In this document: positions 42,102-50,137 of the stretch, piece after piece
Numbering within the stretch: the first letter of the stretch is position 1
Layout of the letters: each line of letters opens with the position of its first letter
Assembly: GCA_036387335.1 (NCBI GenBank)
Contig: DASVTZ010000007.1
Coordinates: 1 to 58,921 of the forward strand
DNA length: 58,921 nt
Source: Longimicrobium sp.
GTDB taxonomy: Bacteria; Gemmatimonadota; Gemmatimonadetes; Longimicrobiales; Longimicrobiaceae
Direction: 5' to 3'
Program-made: the position numbers and the translations under genes
Notes under the pieces: model-generated
The model's database searches: none
Seen by the model: the letters and a program-made list of their open reading frames with translations, nothing else
What the model was told of the DNA's origin: nothing

Positions 42102-42405
42102 AGGACGCCGGACGCGGCCGCCAAGCTCCGCTACGGACGCGGAGGCACGCCTGCCTTCCTCCCTCACGCACTGGTTGATGATTGCCGCGTACACGGATGA
42201 CGGCACGCTGGCCGGCATGCTCCTGCGCTACCATGCGGGCGACCGGAAGGTCCGGAGCGGGGCCGCGTGCCCACGCCCAAGGAAGCAGGACCGGCGGCAC
42301 CTTCATCGCGAGTTGAAGGCAGCGAAGCCGTTCGGCGAAGCCAGTCTGAAACACACGGCAGCCGTGGGAGCGTTCCCCTGCGGCTGCCGTGGTGCTTGCC
42401 CCAGC

Positions 42406-42496
42406 GGCCAACGATCAAGTTCAGGCGCGTGCGCCTGACGATCCTTACCTCAGAAACAATCCCTGGCCGCACGTCGCCTGGAACGCCTTGTTCGGC
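42406..42496 (-). repeat. attC-like imperfect palindrome 1
   Basis: Ends GGCCAAC and GTTCGGC with inner complementary segments AGTTCAGGCG and CGCCTGGAAC. The rest of the 42102-42540 gap has only a CACGGCAGCCG/CGGCTGCCGTG hairpin (about 42353-42392) and no gene. Confidence 0.6.
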
Positions 42497-42540
42497 GACT
42501 ATGTGCACTCCGATGTTCCACCGATCAGAAGCCAAACCCT

Positions 42541-42945
42541 TTAGCTGTACCCATAACGCTCCCGGAACTTCTCGCAGGCACTGGGATCTGGCACCCATGC
42601 CTCCATCGCGGTCAGTTCTGCCCGAAGTGCCGGTCCTAACCACTCTCGCAGGTGGCGCTCCCCAACGTTTGCCGGATCGCTTGCGAGGTATTCAAGAAAA
42701 GAAACGGCGATGACGTTCTTCACTTCCTCGTCGCCCTCAGTCATGAAGCAATCCAGCAGATTGAGGGGAGGCCGCAGGGTTGCCTCAGATGCTCCTTCTG
42801 CCGCTTGGGTGAGCAACCGTCGGATGTCGCCCATCAAGACGTGGGGTAGAAGCTCGCCTTGATCGCTCAGGTGCTCGGTACGGGCAGCAGACAGTAACGG
42901 CGTCACTCTGGCAAGCTCGTCGAAAAGATCGGCTACACGGCGCAC
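42541..42945 (-). CDS. hypothetical cassette protein (DUF7674-like)
   Basis: 134 residues from GTG at 42945, which has AAGGTGG upstream. All-helical acidic sequence: RRVADLFDELARVTPLLSAA, QGELLPHVLMGDIRRLL, then LNLLDCFMTEGDEEVKNVIA and VSFLEYL. The pattern resembles small DUF7674-type proteins, some of which are annotated near toxin or immunity genes; I am not certain of the family. It lies between attC-like sites at 42406 and 43003. Confidence 0.6.
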   Translation of the reverse strand: MRRVADLFDELARVTPLLSAARTEHLSDQGELLPHVLMGDIRRLLTQAAEGASEATLRPPLNLLDCFMTEGDEEVKNVIAVSFLEYLASDPANVGERHLREWLGPALRAELTAMEAWVPDPSACEKFRERYGYS

Positions 42946-43002
42946 GCTTCCACCTTGTCGGGACCGCTGATGGTGCAGGCTGGGTCGATGCCACGGAAAG
43001 CC

Positions 43003-43103
43003 GTCGAACGACACAAGGGTCAGGGGTGCGGGGTTGGCACGCAAGACTTTCATCACGCTATAAGCATGCAAGGCCCCGCATCCCCTGCAGCCGATTGTTA
43101 GGC
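43003..43103 (-). repeat. attC-like imperfect palindrome 2
   Basis: Ends GTCGAAC and GTTAGGC. Complementary inner arms GGGTCAGGGGTGCGGGG and CCCCGCATCCCCTGCAG. Near-identical to the site at 46083-46184. Confidence 0.82.
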
Positions 43104-43131
43104 CTGCCGGCGAGGCACTTCCACTGTCCTG

Positions 43132-43338
43132 CTAAGCAACGTGACTCTCGCCAGCAGAAACCCGCTGCTTGGCTGCCAGCATTGACGTCAGGATTCTCAC
43201 GAAGACACGCGTCGTCTCCGTGAACGTCTCCACCGCATCCTTCCGCTCTTCCAGAGGCCACATACGCCCACCATTAACGGCAACTTGGAAGTAAACCGTT
43301 CCCTGAGAATCATCAGGATGCAACCAGGCGCTCAGCAT
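43132..43338 (-). CDS. small hypothetical cassette protein
   Basis: 68 residues: MLSAWLHPDDSQGTVYFQVA, then EERKDAVETFTETTRVFVRI and LTSMLAAKQRV. An N-terminal beta-like part and C-terminal helix look protein-like, and the stop lies 29 bp before an attC-like site as expected for a cassette's last gene. No family recognised. Confidence 0.5.
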   Translation of the reverse strand: MLSAWLHPDDSQGTVYFQVAVNGGRMWPLEERKDAVETFTETTRVFVRILTSMLAAKQRVSAGESHVA

Positions 43339-43376
43339 CCCCGGCCTAGAGAAGTGGACTGAACCGGATGCGATCT

Positions 43377-43787
43377 TTAAACATGGCTAACCCAGGGAAA
43401 CGTCTTGGACAATTCTCGGTGGAGATAGCTATCGGTAAGGTTTTCTCCCCCTTTCGATCGGAGTTTATTCAAAGGGACATCGTCCAAGTACGCTCTCAAC
43501 ACTGCATGCGGGTCCTCCGCCAGCATAAACGCGAACAACCGCATGCAGTTGTCAAGATGAATCCGAATGAGAGGCAGAGCGCATATGGGGTTGCACTCCT
43601 CCACCATGGTGGCGAAACCGCTCGTTAGCATAATCGAGCGCTGGACCAGACCGGGTATCGCCAAGTCGGACGGCAACGGATGCTCGGGGTCAGTCGCCAG
43701 TAGGTCGTGACCGAGCTGTAGCTGCTGTGGGATAGTAGACCGGAGATACGCGACGGCTTCTGCGAGAGTACTGAGGTTTTCGTCCAC
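43377..43787 (-). CDS. hypothetical cassette protein (DUF5677/HEPN-like helical)
   Basis: 136 residues, helical: LAEAVAYLRSTIPQQLQLGH, GLVQRSIMLTSGFATMVEEC and LIRIHLDNCMRLFAFMLAED near residue 75. The last block resembles the core of DUF5677-like proteins (helical, HEPN-related), but no RxxxxH motif is evident. Its GC is lower than flanking core genes. It is 39 bp upstream of the 68-residue gene on the same strand. Confidence 0.6.
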   Translation of the reverse strand: MDENLSTLAEAVAYLRSTIPQQLQLGHDLLATDPEHPLPSDLAIPGLVQRSIMLTSGFATMVEECNPICALPLIRIHLDNCMRLFAFMLAEDPHAVLRAYLDDVPLNKLRSKGGENLTDSYLHRELSKTFPWVSHV

Positions 43788-43832
43788 GGCTGTAGCACTC
43801 GTTCTGTTTTCGCCCGGCTCAGCTGGACCGGG

Positions 43833-44345
43833 TTATCCAATCGGTGCGATGAGTCCGCGCGTTCCTACCGGCGCACACACTCGTCGCAAGCTTTCGAACC
43901 GATGCGCATCGTAAACGGGATTCAGCGCATACTCCAATGGCCCAATGATATCGAACAAAACGTTCAAGCCGTCGACCGCCGCAACTGCTCTCAGGAATTT
44001 CTTGGAAGCATACCCCGTTTCATAGAGCCGATAGGCCCGAACGAAGTAGACCTTGACCGCTCGCCGGGCTAGGTCAACCTCTTGAGCCCACTCTTCTCCC
44101 TGGTCAAGAGCTTGCTTCCACTTTAGAGCGAAGTGTTCGCCGTGCTGTTCCCTGCACTGACGGAGACGCCGGAGTGCTCGCACCATCTCGGGCGTCCCAT
44201 ACTCCGTATAGTAAGTAGAATTTAACTGCCCCTCGGCTACTTGAGAGGCCGCCTTCGCCGCCTGCCAAGCCGCAACAGCAGCCACCACTGTACCGAGTGC
44301 GCTGGCGGCAGTAAAAACGAAACTGAAGGATTCTGCGCTGATCAT
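43833..44345 (-). CDS. hypothetical membrane-anchored cassette protein
   Basis: 170 residues. An N-terminal hydrophobic segment (FVFTAASALGTVVAAVAAWQ) is followed by a helical soluble domain (MVRALRRLRQCREQHGEHFA, VDLARRAVKVYFVRAYRLYE). The layout (one helix then a charged domain containing YYTEYGTPEM) is common for DUF4760-like phage or defence-associated small proteins; assignment is tentative. It starts the multi-gene cassette that ends at the attC-like site 43003-43103. Confidence 0.62.
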   Translation of the reverse strand: MISAESFSFVFTAASALGTVVAAVAAWQAAKAASQVAEGQLNSTYYTEYGTPEMVRALRRLRQCREQHGEHFALKWKQALDQGEEWAQEVDLARRAVKVYFVRAYRLYETGYASKKFLRAVAAVDGLNVLFDIIGPLEYALNPVYDAHRFESLRRVCAPVGTRGLIAPIG

Positions 44346-44378
44346 CTCAGGACAGGCTCATGTGGTATCGAATCCGAT

Positions 44379-44457
44379 TTAGATGGCCGTAGATGCCGGG
44401 ACGTCGAATGCAACCGCGGGTAAGATGACCTGCGGCTGCCGCGACGCTTGCCCAGCG
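44379..44457 (-). repeat. shared cassette leader
   Basis: CCTGCGGCTGCCGCGACGCT and TGCCCAGCGGCC just outside attC 3 closely match the DNA outside attC 1 (42378-42410). Read on the minus strand it is the 5' leader of the following cassette. Confidence 0.55.
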
Positions 44458-44548
44458 GCCTAACGACACAGGGTCAGCGGTGCGGGGGAGGCGCGCAAGA
44501 CTTTCATCCGGCTGAAGGCATGCACGGCCCCCCTGCAGCGATTGGCAC
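44458..44548 (-). repeat. attC-like imperfect palindrome 3, one end degenerate
   Basis: Begins GCCTAAC; inner arms GGGTCAGCGGTGCGGGGG and CCCCCCTGCAGCG; the far end reads ATTGGCA instead of GTTAGGC. Shares GCAAGACTTTCATC with sites 2 and 4. No gene in 44346-44687. Confidence 0.72.
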
Positions 44549-44687
44549 CCCGCGCGCGAATTCCATGTTGGCCCGGAGCCGCGAGGCTCCACACCGGGGG
44601 CCGCCGTATTTACGACTGCAGCCCGTCCCCTGCCGTGCGTCAGGGATGCTTTCTCACGACGATGACCCTGAGCCGAGAGGGATCGGA

Positions 44688-45935
44688 TCAGTGGTTCGGC
44701 AGTGAGACTTTCTGGAGTTCCTGCCAGTCGATCCGCCCGGCGTCGATAGGCGTGTCGGTACCGTAATACTGCGTCGGGTTCCGGTTGTCGCGGTAGACGT
44801 GGTTGGAGCCGTCCTGTAGCTTCACCCGCTCCCCTGACGTCGGGTCGACGTAGTTGGCCTCGCCCCGGATGCCGTCGATCCGAGTCTCCTGCTGCCGGTC
44901 CATCGAGCCCATGCGGTTGTCGAACGCCGCCTTGTCCCGGTCCATCGCCGCCATGCGGTCGTTGTGCCGGGCGGTGTTGGCGGCGCCCTGTTGCTGGATG
45001 TCATTCATCCGGGCGTTGTGCCCCCGGGTCATCGCAGCGGTGTTGGCGTCGATCTGCCCCATCGTCGCCTCGTGCTGCTGGCGACTCAACTCGCTGTTCG
45101 CCTGGGCACCACGCGTCTGGGCGGCCTGATTCTGTTCCATCCACGTCGGGTTCATCACGATGGATTCCTGGGCGACCACCGTGTGGCCGTGGGCGGTGTC
45201 CAGGTCGTCGGCCGTCTGCGTGATTGACGGGATCACCATCCAGGTGGTGTAAGTGTCGTTGCCGATCTGCTGCACGTTCCGGGTGATGCGGCACTCCACC
45301 CGGGCCCGGTTGCCATTGGGCAGGATGCCGTCGACCGACCCGCGCGACTCCATCTGTCCGTTCGCGTTCCGCCGCTGCGGCGCGTCCATCTCGTTGCCGA
45401 CGTTGCGCAGCTGAAACCCGTTCTGCGCCAGGAACGGCAGCAACACCTGCCGGATGTACGTCACGGGCGGCATCGGCGGAAGTTCGTCCGGAAGCCGGGA
45501 GATCGGCAGCCCCATCGACTGTGCCATGCCCCGGGTCTGCCGGATCGTGGGGCCGTCCGCGTGGTTGTAGGTGCGCGACGGCAGGTACTCGATCCGGGTG
45601 CGACCGTCGGGCGCGCGCAGGTCGAGGTAGATCTGATTCTGCGGCATCGCCCCCACCCAGCGCCGGGTGAACGTCTGCTTCGCCTGCCAGCTGCGCGGCA
45701 CCTTCATCGCGAAGGCGACCAGGTTGCCCCGTTCAGGGTCGAGCACGCCCAGGAGGCGGTACCCGCCCTCGGCCGGGGATTCGGCGGATGCGTTCATCGC
45801 CTGAGGGTCCGAAGATGGGCTGGACGTCCCGTCGCGACCGGTGGAATCGGCGGCGCGGGTACCGGGTTCGGGCCGACCGCGGCAGGCACCCAGGCCCAGC
45901 GCGACGACCAGCAGCGACGGCAGGAAAAAACGCAT
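44688..45935 (-). CDS. hypothetical lipoprotein with Met/Gln/Asn-rich C-terminal helix
   Basis: 415 residues. Signal sequence FFLPSLLVVALGLGACRG with lipobox LGLGAC. A globular region (residues about 60-240, e.g. MKVPRSWQAKQTFTRRWVG, MPPVTYIRQVLLPFLAQNGF) is followed by a long polar helix (residues about 275-355) with repeated RM.. and Gln/Ala units (HNARMNDIQQQGAANTARHN, DRMAAMDRDKAAFDNRMGSM), then a short C-terminal domain (YVDPTSGERVKLQDGSNHVY). It is far larger and richer in GC than its cassette neighbours. Function unknown. Confidence 0.7.
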   Translation of the reverse strand: MRFFLPSLLVVALGLGACRGRPEPGTRAADSTGRDGTSSPSSDPQAMNASAESPAEGGYRLLGVLDPERGNLVAFAMKVPRSWQAKQTFTRRWVGAMPQNQIYLDLRAPDGRTRIEYLPSRTYNHADGPTIRQTRGMAQSMGLPISRLPDELPPMPPVTYIRQVLLPFLAQNGFQLRNVGNEMDAPQRRNANGQMESRGSVDGILPNGNRARVECRITRNVQQIGNDTYTTWMVIPSITQTADDLDTAHGHTVVAQESIVMNPTWMEQNQAAQTRGAQANSELSRQQHEATMGQIDANTAAMTRGHNARMNDIQQQGAANTARHNDRMAAMDRDKAAFDNRMGSMDRQQETRIDGIRGEANYVDPTSGERVKLQDGSNHVYRDNRNPTQYYGTDTPIDAGRIDWQELQKVSLPNH

Positions 45936-46082
45936 GGTCTTGAACGAATAGGAGGTGTGAGAAACTACGACGCCGACAAGATACATCTACCGGAGCTGTG
46001 CACCTAACCATTTGGCAATCCTCCTGTTTGTACCATGCTTTCTTTAAGTCCAAGATTCGGAACGAATATCCGAAGCGTAGCC

Positions 46083-46184
46083 GCCGAACAACGCAAGGGT
46101 CAGGGGTGCGGGGCCGCCGCGCAAGGCTTTCATCCCACCCGAAAGCATGCAAGGCCCCGCATCCCCTGCAGCCGATTGTTAGGC
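46083..46184 (-). repeat. attC-like imperfect palindrome 4
   Basis: Ends GCCGAAC and GTTAGGC with arms GGGTCAGGGGTGCGGGGCC and GGCCCCGCATCCCCTGCAG. The TAA of the gene ending at 46179 lies within GTTAGGC, the usual cassette arrangement. Confidence 0.85.
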
Positions 46185-46757
46185 CGCGCGAGGACCGCGG
46201 GCTCTTGGTAGCCTTACGGCGGGCATCGACGGCTTGTAGCACAGCAACGCGGCAACGTGATGCTGCACTCGGGCGCGCAGATCGGGATCTTGCTCGATGT
46301 CCTCCTGGAACCGCTGAACTGCGTGCCTCAATGCGTCAGCCAACGCCTCGATCTCTACGACCACAGCCCCGTCGTTAACGTGTTGCTGCAGTAAAAGGTC
46401 GTTCGGGTGATGAACGTGTCTCCACCTGTAGACCAGGCTCCTTGCCTGTCCCTGGCGAGACAAATCGCTATGCCTGCTATAGGCATGCAAGACGCCGCAA
46501 CGGGCGGCCCAAAGGTCAGCAGAACTCAGCGCGGTGTGGAGGTATGGAACGAAGTACTTCTCGGCCCATGCCTTGAAGTCTGGACCGCCCCCACTCGCTC
46601 GGTTAGTCGGTACCGTTAATCCCGCGAGAGCGTCCATCGCGGAATAGATCAGGGTCACAGCCGAAACGAGGCACAAGGCTTCGATGCACGCGTCGATTCC
46701 GCGTAACATACCGCGTTCGCCGTGAACGATCTCGTGAACACTCGGATCTCCCATCAT
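46179..46757 (-). CDS. hypothetical cassette protein
   Basis: 192 residues. Helical, starting MGDPSVHEIVHGERGMLRGI, with AVTLIYSAMDALAGLT near residue 33, FKAWAEKYFVPYLHTALSSA near 62 and a block DLWAARCGVLHAYSRHSDLS near 82 that is characteristic of a small family of HEPN-like proteins found in accessory regions. Its stop codon is inside the attC-like site at 46083-46184, which ties gene and site into one cassette. Function unknown. Confidence 0.65.
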   Translation of the reverse strand: MMGDPSVHEIVHGERGMLRGIDACIEALCLVSAVTLIYSAMDALAGLTVPTNRASGGGPDFKAWAEKYFVPYLHTALSSADLWAARCGVLHAYSRHSDLSRQGQARSLVYRWRHVHHPNDLLLQQHVNDGAVVVEIEALADALRHAVQRFQEDIEQDPDLRARVQHHVAALLCYKPSMPAVRLPRARGPRAA

Positions 46758-46782
46758 GTGCGGTGCTTGGATAGTAGTTGAC

Positions 46783-46829
46783 GGCCTAACTACTCTCTAA
46801 CTCGACGGAATTCGGATATGCGCGCAAGA
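46783..46829. repeat. 46-bp dispersed repeat, copy A (possible attC end)
   Basis: GCCTAACTACTCTCTAA, then GACGGAATTCGG and TATGCGCGCAAG, matches 54298-54342. Read on the minus strand it ends GTTAGGC immediately before the cassette gene at 46757. The rest of 46758-47027 shows no gene. Confidence 0.6.
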
Positions 46830-47027
46830 GCTTCGTTGGTGATGTTCTGCACGCGTTTGGGTTTATGTCGGAATCGCTGGGAGTGTTACGAGGAATTAGA
46901 CGGTTCCAGATAACACCCACGAACGTAGGAGGGGCTATGTGTGCACCTCTTGCCCGGCTAAAGGTTGGTGGAGGACGCGCGGAAGCGCAGTGCGTGTACT
47001 GACGCCGATTGGCCGTATAACGCGCTT

Positions 47028-47759
47028 CTATCGCAGGTTATCCCGACCGGACGGATCGAGGCCGCGCATTTGGCGCTCGCCGTAGGGGCACAGGTCGAGA
47101 ACGGGGCAACGTGGACAGTCCGGATTGCGGTAGTAGCAGCAGCGTTGCCCGTGCAGCATCAGAGCCTCGTGGTTGTCGTACACCTGCTGGGCATCCCACT
47201 GCGGCGGAAGCTGCGCCTCCAGCAGCCGGTGCGCGGGGCCTACCGATACGTTCGCCGGAATCAGCCCCAGCCGTTGCGCCACACGGTGGTGGTGGCTGTC
47301 CACGGGGAGTGCGGCCATCCGCAACCGGCTGAACAGGAGCACGGCCGCACTCGTCTTCGGCCCCACCCCGTTGAGCGCTTCAAGCCACTCCCGCGCCTGC
47401 TCCACGGACAGGGTCCCGAGGAAGTCCAGCGACAATTCTCCACCACGCCGCACACCGATCTCGCGCAGCACCGCCTGAATGCGGGGCGCCTTTTGCTCCG
47501 GCCAGGTAGCGGGCGCGATCGCTTCCTCCACCGCTTCCACGGGCGCGTCCCTGACCTGTGCCCAATCGGGGAACCTGGCCCGGAGTTGACGGAATGCGCG
47601 GCCCGAATCGCTGTTCCTGGTGCGGTGGCTGAGGAGCGAGGAGACGAGCTCGCCCATCGGATCGAGCTCATGGAAGAAAGGGATCGGGCAGCCGTACTCG
47701 GCGCACAGTCGGTCGTGCACCACGAGAGCTTTCGTGCGGAGATCGTCGTGGATGCTCAT
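47028..47759 (-). CDS. endonuclease III-like HhH-GPD DNA glycosylase with 4Fe-4S cluster
   Basis: 243 residues. The helix-hairpin-helix is LNGVGPKTSAAVLLF near residue 137 with the catalytic Lys; the catalytic Asp is in LPVDSHHHRVAQRLG. The Fe-S ligands follow C-x6-C-x2-C-x5-C (CYYRNPDCPRCPVLDLC) near residue 210. It would excise oxidised bases. The substitution of VDSHHHRV for the usual VDTHVxRV suggests a subfamily different from housekeeping Nth. The ATG at 47759 begins MSIHDDLRTKALVVHDRLCA. It sits inside the accessory region. Confidence 0.85.
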   Translation of the reverse strand: MSIHDDLRTKALVVHDRLCAEYGCPIPFFHELDPMGELVSSLLSHRTRNSDSGRAFRQLRARFPDWAQVRDAPVEAVEEAIAPATWPEQKAPRIQAVLREIGVRRGGELSLDFLGTLSVEQAREWLEALNGVGPKTSAAVLLFSRLRMAALPVDSHHHRVAQRLGLIPANVSVGPAHRLLEAQLPPQWDAQQVYDNHEALMLHGQRCCYYRNPDCPRCPVLDLCPYGERQMRGLDPSGRDNLR

Positions 47760-47810
47760 CCCCGCTCGCTCGGCAAACCACGCGCCCGCAGCCTGGAAGG
47801 CGCACCAGTG

Positions 47811-47842
47811 GCGGGAAGCAACAACGGCGGGAAGCAACAACG
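47811..47842. repeat. 16-bp tandem repeat x2
   Basis: Two units of GGCGGGAAGCAACAAC abut the M13 terminator copy. Confidence 0.8.
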
Positions 47843-47995
47843 GCGGCCCGGATCACTCTGGGCCGCCGTTCTCCATCGTCACACCGGGCGCCACCGATCC
47901 TCACGCGCTGCTCAGGGGCAGGTACGTCTTGTCGCCAGGCGGGACGTTGAAGGGCGGGCGTTAGGAGCCCCGGGATGTCGCCGAGGACGGCGTCT
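47842..47995 (-). pseudogene. decayed copy 1 of the M13 peptidase gene 3' end plus terminator
   Basis: Hairpin GGCGGCCCGGATCACTCTGG.., then GATCCTCACGCGCTGCTC, GGGGCAGGTACGTCTTGTCG and GGGACGTTGAAGG match the C-terminal codons at 54604-54760 in the same orientation, with indels that break the frame. Confidence 0.8.
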
Positions 47996-48016
47996 CTTGG
48001 CCGCGCTCGGACGACG

Positions 48017-48391
48017 TCACCCGATCTCCACGAGCTCTTCACCGGCGGCGAGCAGCGCCGCCACCTGCGGCCAGACGGGCATCACGAGCCCGCGTAGCGC
48101 GGCATTGCGCACGTTCCCACACGTGACCCATACAACCTGAGGCGGAGATCCCTGCTGCTCCAGCAGCCGAACAAAATCTTCATCCTTCGTGATCACCACT
48201 GCCGCACCTCCGGTCCGAGCTGCGGCGAAGATTACGGCGTCGTCCTCGCCCAAGAACCCGATGTCGTTCACATGTGCAGCGTCAACCCCATACTCCCGAA
48301 CCAGCCAGCGGGCGAGCACAGGCGGAAGTTGGGCGTCAACCCACACGCGGCGGCCCGCGAGTGCTTCCTTTCGCTCTGCGTCCGCGAGCAT
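48017..48391 (-). CDS. DUF5615 PIN-like toxin
   Basis: 124 residues. DUF5615 features: VWVDAQLPPVLARWLVREYG near residue 16, AAHVNDIGFLGEDDAVIFAA near 38 and GGAAVVITKDEDFVRLLEQQ near 61, with the Asp residues of a PIN-like ribonuclease site. Typically the toxin of a DUF433/DUF5615 module. Its ATG follows the antitoxin stop directly (TAAATG). Confidence 0.87.
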   Translation of the reverse strand: MLADAERKEALAGRRVWVDAQLPPVLARWLVREYGVDAAHVNDIGFLGEDDAVIFAAARTGGAAVVITKDEDFVRLLEQQGSPPQVVWVTCGNVRNAALRGLVMPVWPQVAALLAAGEELVEIG

Positions 48392-48622
48392 TTACGCCGC
48401 GAAGCGCGGGTGGTCCACTCGCCGCGCCGCGTACAGCAGGCACGCCGCGATGTCGTCGCGCTCGAGATATGGGTAGTCTTGGAGAATCTCAGCTTCGGGC
48501 GCTCCGGCGGCGAGCAAAGAGAGCACGTCGGCCACGCGAATGCGCATGCCTCGGATGCAGGGACGACCGCCACACTGCTCAGGGCGGAACGTAATGCGGC
48601 CAAGGAGCTCGTCGTCGGACAC
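48392..48622 (-). CDS. DUF433 antitoxin
   Basis: 76 residues from GTG at 48622 (GAGG upstream). The family core is RITFRPEQCGGRPCIRGMRI, RVADVLSLLAAGAPEAEIL and QDYPYLERDDIAACLLYAAR, a helix-turn-helix of the DUF433 family that represses the operon and neutralises the adjacent PIN-like protein. Compact two-gene toxin-antitoxin unit between M13 3'-end copies 1 and 2. Confidence 0.88.
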   Translation of the reverse strand: MSDDELLGRITFRPEQCGGRPCIRGMRIRVADVLSLLAAGAPEAEILQDYPYLERDDIAACLLYAARRVDHPRFAA

Positions 48623-48783
48623 GGCAGCCTCCAGATTCGTCGGATACAAGATACACGGAGTGGCAGTGTGAAGCGGATTGGTGCTCCTCACATGCGCGCG
48701 ATGCGCAGTTCGCGCACCAGAACCGAGCAGTGCCTCTCAGAATCTAACCCGCAACCCGAAGATGTGTAAGCAGAAACCGAAGC

Positions 48784-48860
48784 GGCGGCCCAATCGCTCT
48801 GGGCCGCCGTCTTCCATCGGACCAGGACCCGGCCGCAAATCGCCTCGCCGGCTCCTCACG
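48784..48860 (-). pseudogene. remnant copy 2 of the M13 gene terminator region
   Basis: GGCGGCCCAATCGCTCTGGG.. then CCGCCGTCTTCCATC matches the M13 terminator; the following GCTCCTCACG is all that remains of the coding end. The flanking CAGAAACCGAAGCGG is also shared with copy 3. No gene in 48623-48938. Confidence 0.6.
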
Positions 48861-48938
48861 TCCGGCGGCATCATTCGCCGGGTAGCTCCGTCTTCGCTGC
48901 AGGCGATTATCAGGCCATGGGGAGGCGCGGACGTGAGC

Positions 48939-49508
48939 TCACCCGACCTGCCGGACCCAGTCGCGACCAATGCTCTCAATGCGCTCGATCTCAAGTTGTG
49001 GGAGGATTCCCGTATGCATGATAATATTCCGCGACATCTCAAGATCGTTGAACCGAGCTGTTACCCACGCTTGGTCAGGAAACAAGTCCGAAAACTCCTC
49101 CCAGTTAGCGATTATGATCTGACCGAGGTTGCCAAACATGGTGTAGCCAATGAGCTCGCTCGATCGCTGGGAATGATACCGATTATTCTCCTCCTTCTCC
49201 TTGAGCTTCTCAACCGCTGTGCGAATTTTTGTCGGCACGCAGAGGTGCCACCAATCCGCACCCTTACGCTCCAGTAGCCGCTCACTGATAAGTTCTCGCC
49301 CAGCGTTTTCAAGACAGAAAAAGGCTATGTAGATCGACGCCATTTTCTGTGCGTTATGCACTATGCGGGGACTAAAGTCCGTCTCCGCAATGCGCGCCAC
49401 AGGTGCCGTGTTCCGGTTCTGTCGTACGGAAGTACCGGACTCCTCAAGCCGGTCGAGGGTGTCCTCAAGGAGGATGGCATTAAAAACAAATTGCTTGAGC
49501 GCTTTCAT
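48939..49508 (-). CDS. Swt1-type HEPN domain protein
   Basis: 189 residues, AT-richer than its surroundings. Helical HEPN fold: IVHNAQKMASIYIAFFCLEN near residue 50, GRELISERLLERKGADWWHL near 70, ENNRYHSQRSSELIGYTMFG near 107, GQIIIANWEEFSDLFPDQAW near 128, and the catalytic-type Rx4H as RNIIMH near 160. This matches the Swt1-like HEPN family of putative metal-independent ribonucleases found in toxin and defence loci. The ATG overlaps the DUF5343 stop (ATGA). Confidence 0.85.
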   Translation of the reverse strand: MKALKQFVFNAILLEDTLDRLEESGTSVRQNRNTAPVARIAETDFSPRIVHNAQKMASIYIAFFCLENAGRELISERLLERKGADWWHLCVPTKIRTAVEKLKEKEENNRYHSQRSSELIGYTMFGNLGQIIIANWEEFSDLFPDQAWVTARFNDLEMSRNIIMHTGILPQLEIERIESIGRDWVRQVG

Positions 49509-50137
49509 AAAGCGATGTGTGCGAGGTGCTCCTTCATGCTCTTGAAAATCGCGTTGTACACGGAGATGTCGGTGGTCGCTGGCAAGTGAATTTGGATGTT
49601 GTAATGGAATGATGGTTCCCGGGCACCTGCGGGCGGCTCGTGGGGAGTGGCACGCTGAGGTGGTGGTTGGACATCAACTTCCTGTACTTCCACGTGTGGT
49701 TTCGACTTGGAGGGCCGGCCTGAAAAATTAGCGAGCGAAGCGAGAGTCTTGAATGTCGTCAGATAGCGCGCAACCGACCTCTCGTCTTTGCCAGTGATTC
49801 GACTGATTGCACCTTTTATTTCATCATCGGTTGCATTGTGGATCTCGGTATTTAAGGCATAAAGATCAGAGTAAAGATCTTTCACGCGCTCACCCAAAAC
49901 CACCTTCCAATCGGTCGCGTCGCGGAGTCGATCATAGTACTCAGTTGGGGAACCGGTCTCTCCAACGAAACCGAGATCCCGCATCACTGTCACCATCGCA
50001 CGATCATTCGACGCAGTGAAGCCCATTTTTTTGAGAAACTCTCGCGAGAACCGCTCCGGTTTGGCTGCGGAGCGGATCTTCGCCAGAATCGGCTCAATCT
50101 TATTATTGGAGATGATGTAGGGGTAGCTCTGAGGCAT
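49505..50137 (-). CDS. DUF5343 domain protein, partner of the HEPN protein
   Basis: 210 residues. The N-terminal two thirds (SYPYIISNNKIEPILAKIRS, FLKKMGFTASNDRAMVTVMR, DLGFVGETGSPTEYYDRLRD) form the DUF5343 winged-helix-like domain, followed by a helix, a Pro-rich linker (QPPPQRATPHEPPAGAREP) and a C-terminal beta/alpha piece (FHYNIQIHLPATTDISVYNA). It is cotranslated with the HEPN gene. Some DUF5343 proteins bind DNA or act as antitoxins; here that is inference. Confidence 0.82.
   Translation of the reverse strand: MPQSYPYIISNNKIEPILAKIRSAAKPERFSREFLKKMGFTASNDRAMVTVMRDLGFVGETGSPTEYYDRLRDATDWKVVLGERVKDLYSDLYALNTEIHNATDDEIKGAISRITGKDERSVARYLTTFKTLASLANFSGRPSKSKPHVEVQEVDVQPPPQRATPHEPPAGAREPSFHYNIQIHLPATTDISVYNAIFKSMKEHLAHIAL

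Noticed and set aside
42164-42643. Several overlapping frames near attC-like site 1
   Set aside because: They run through the palindrome, lack codon bias and ribosome-binding sites, and conflict with the well-supported gene at 42541-42945.
42406-46184. CRISPR array
   Set aside because: The repeats are ~100-bp palindromes separated by genes, not short regular repeats with spacers, and no cas gene is present.
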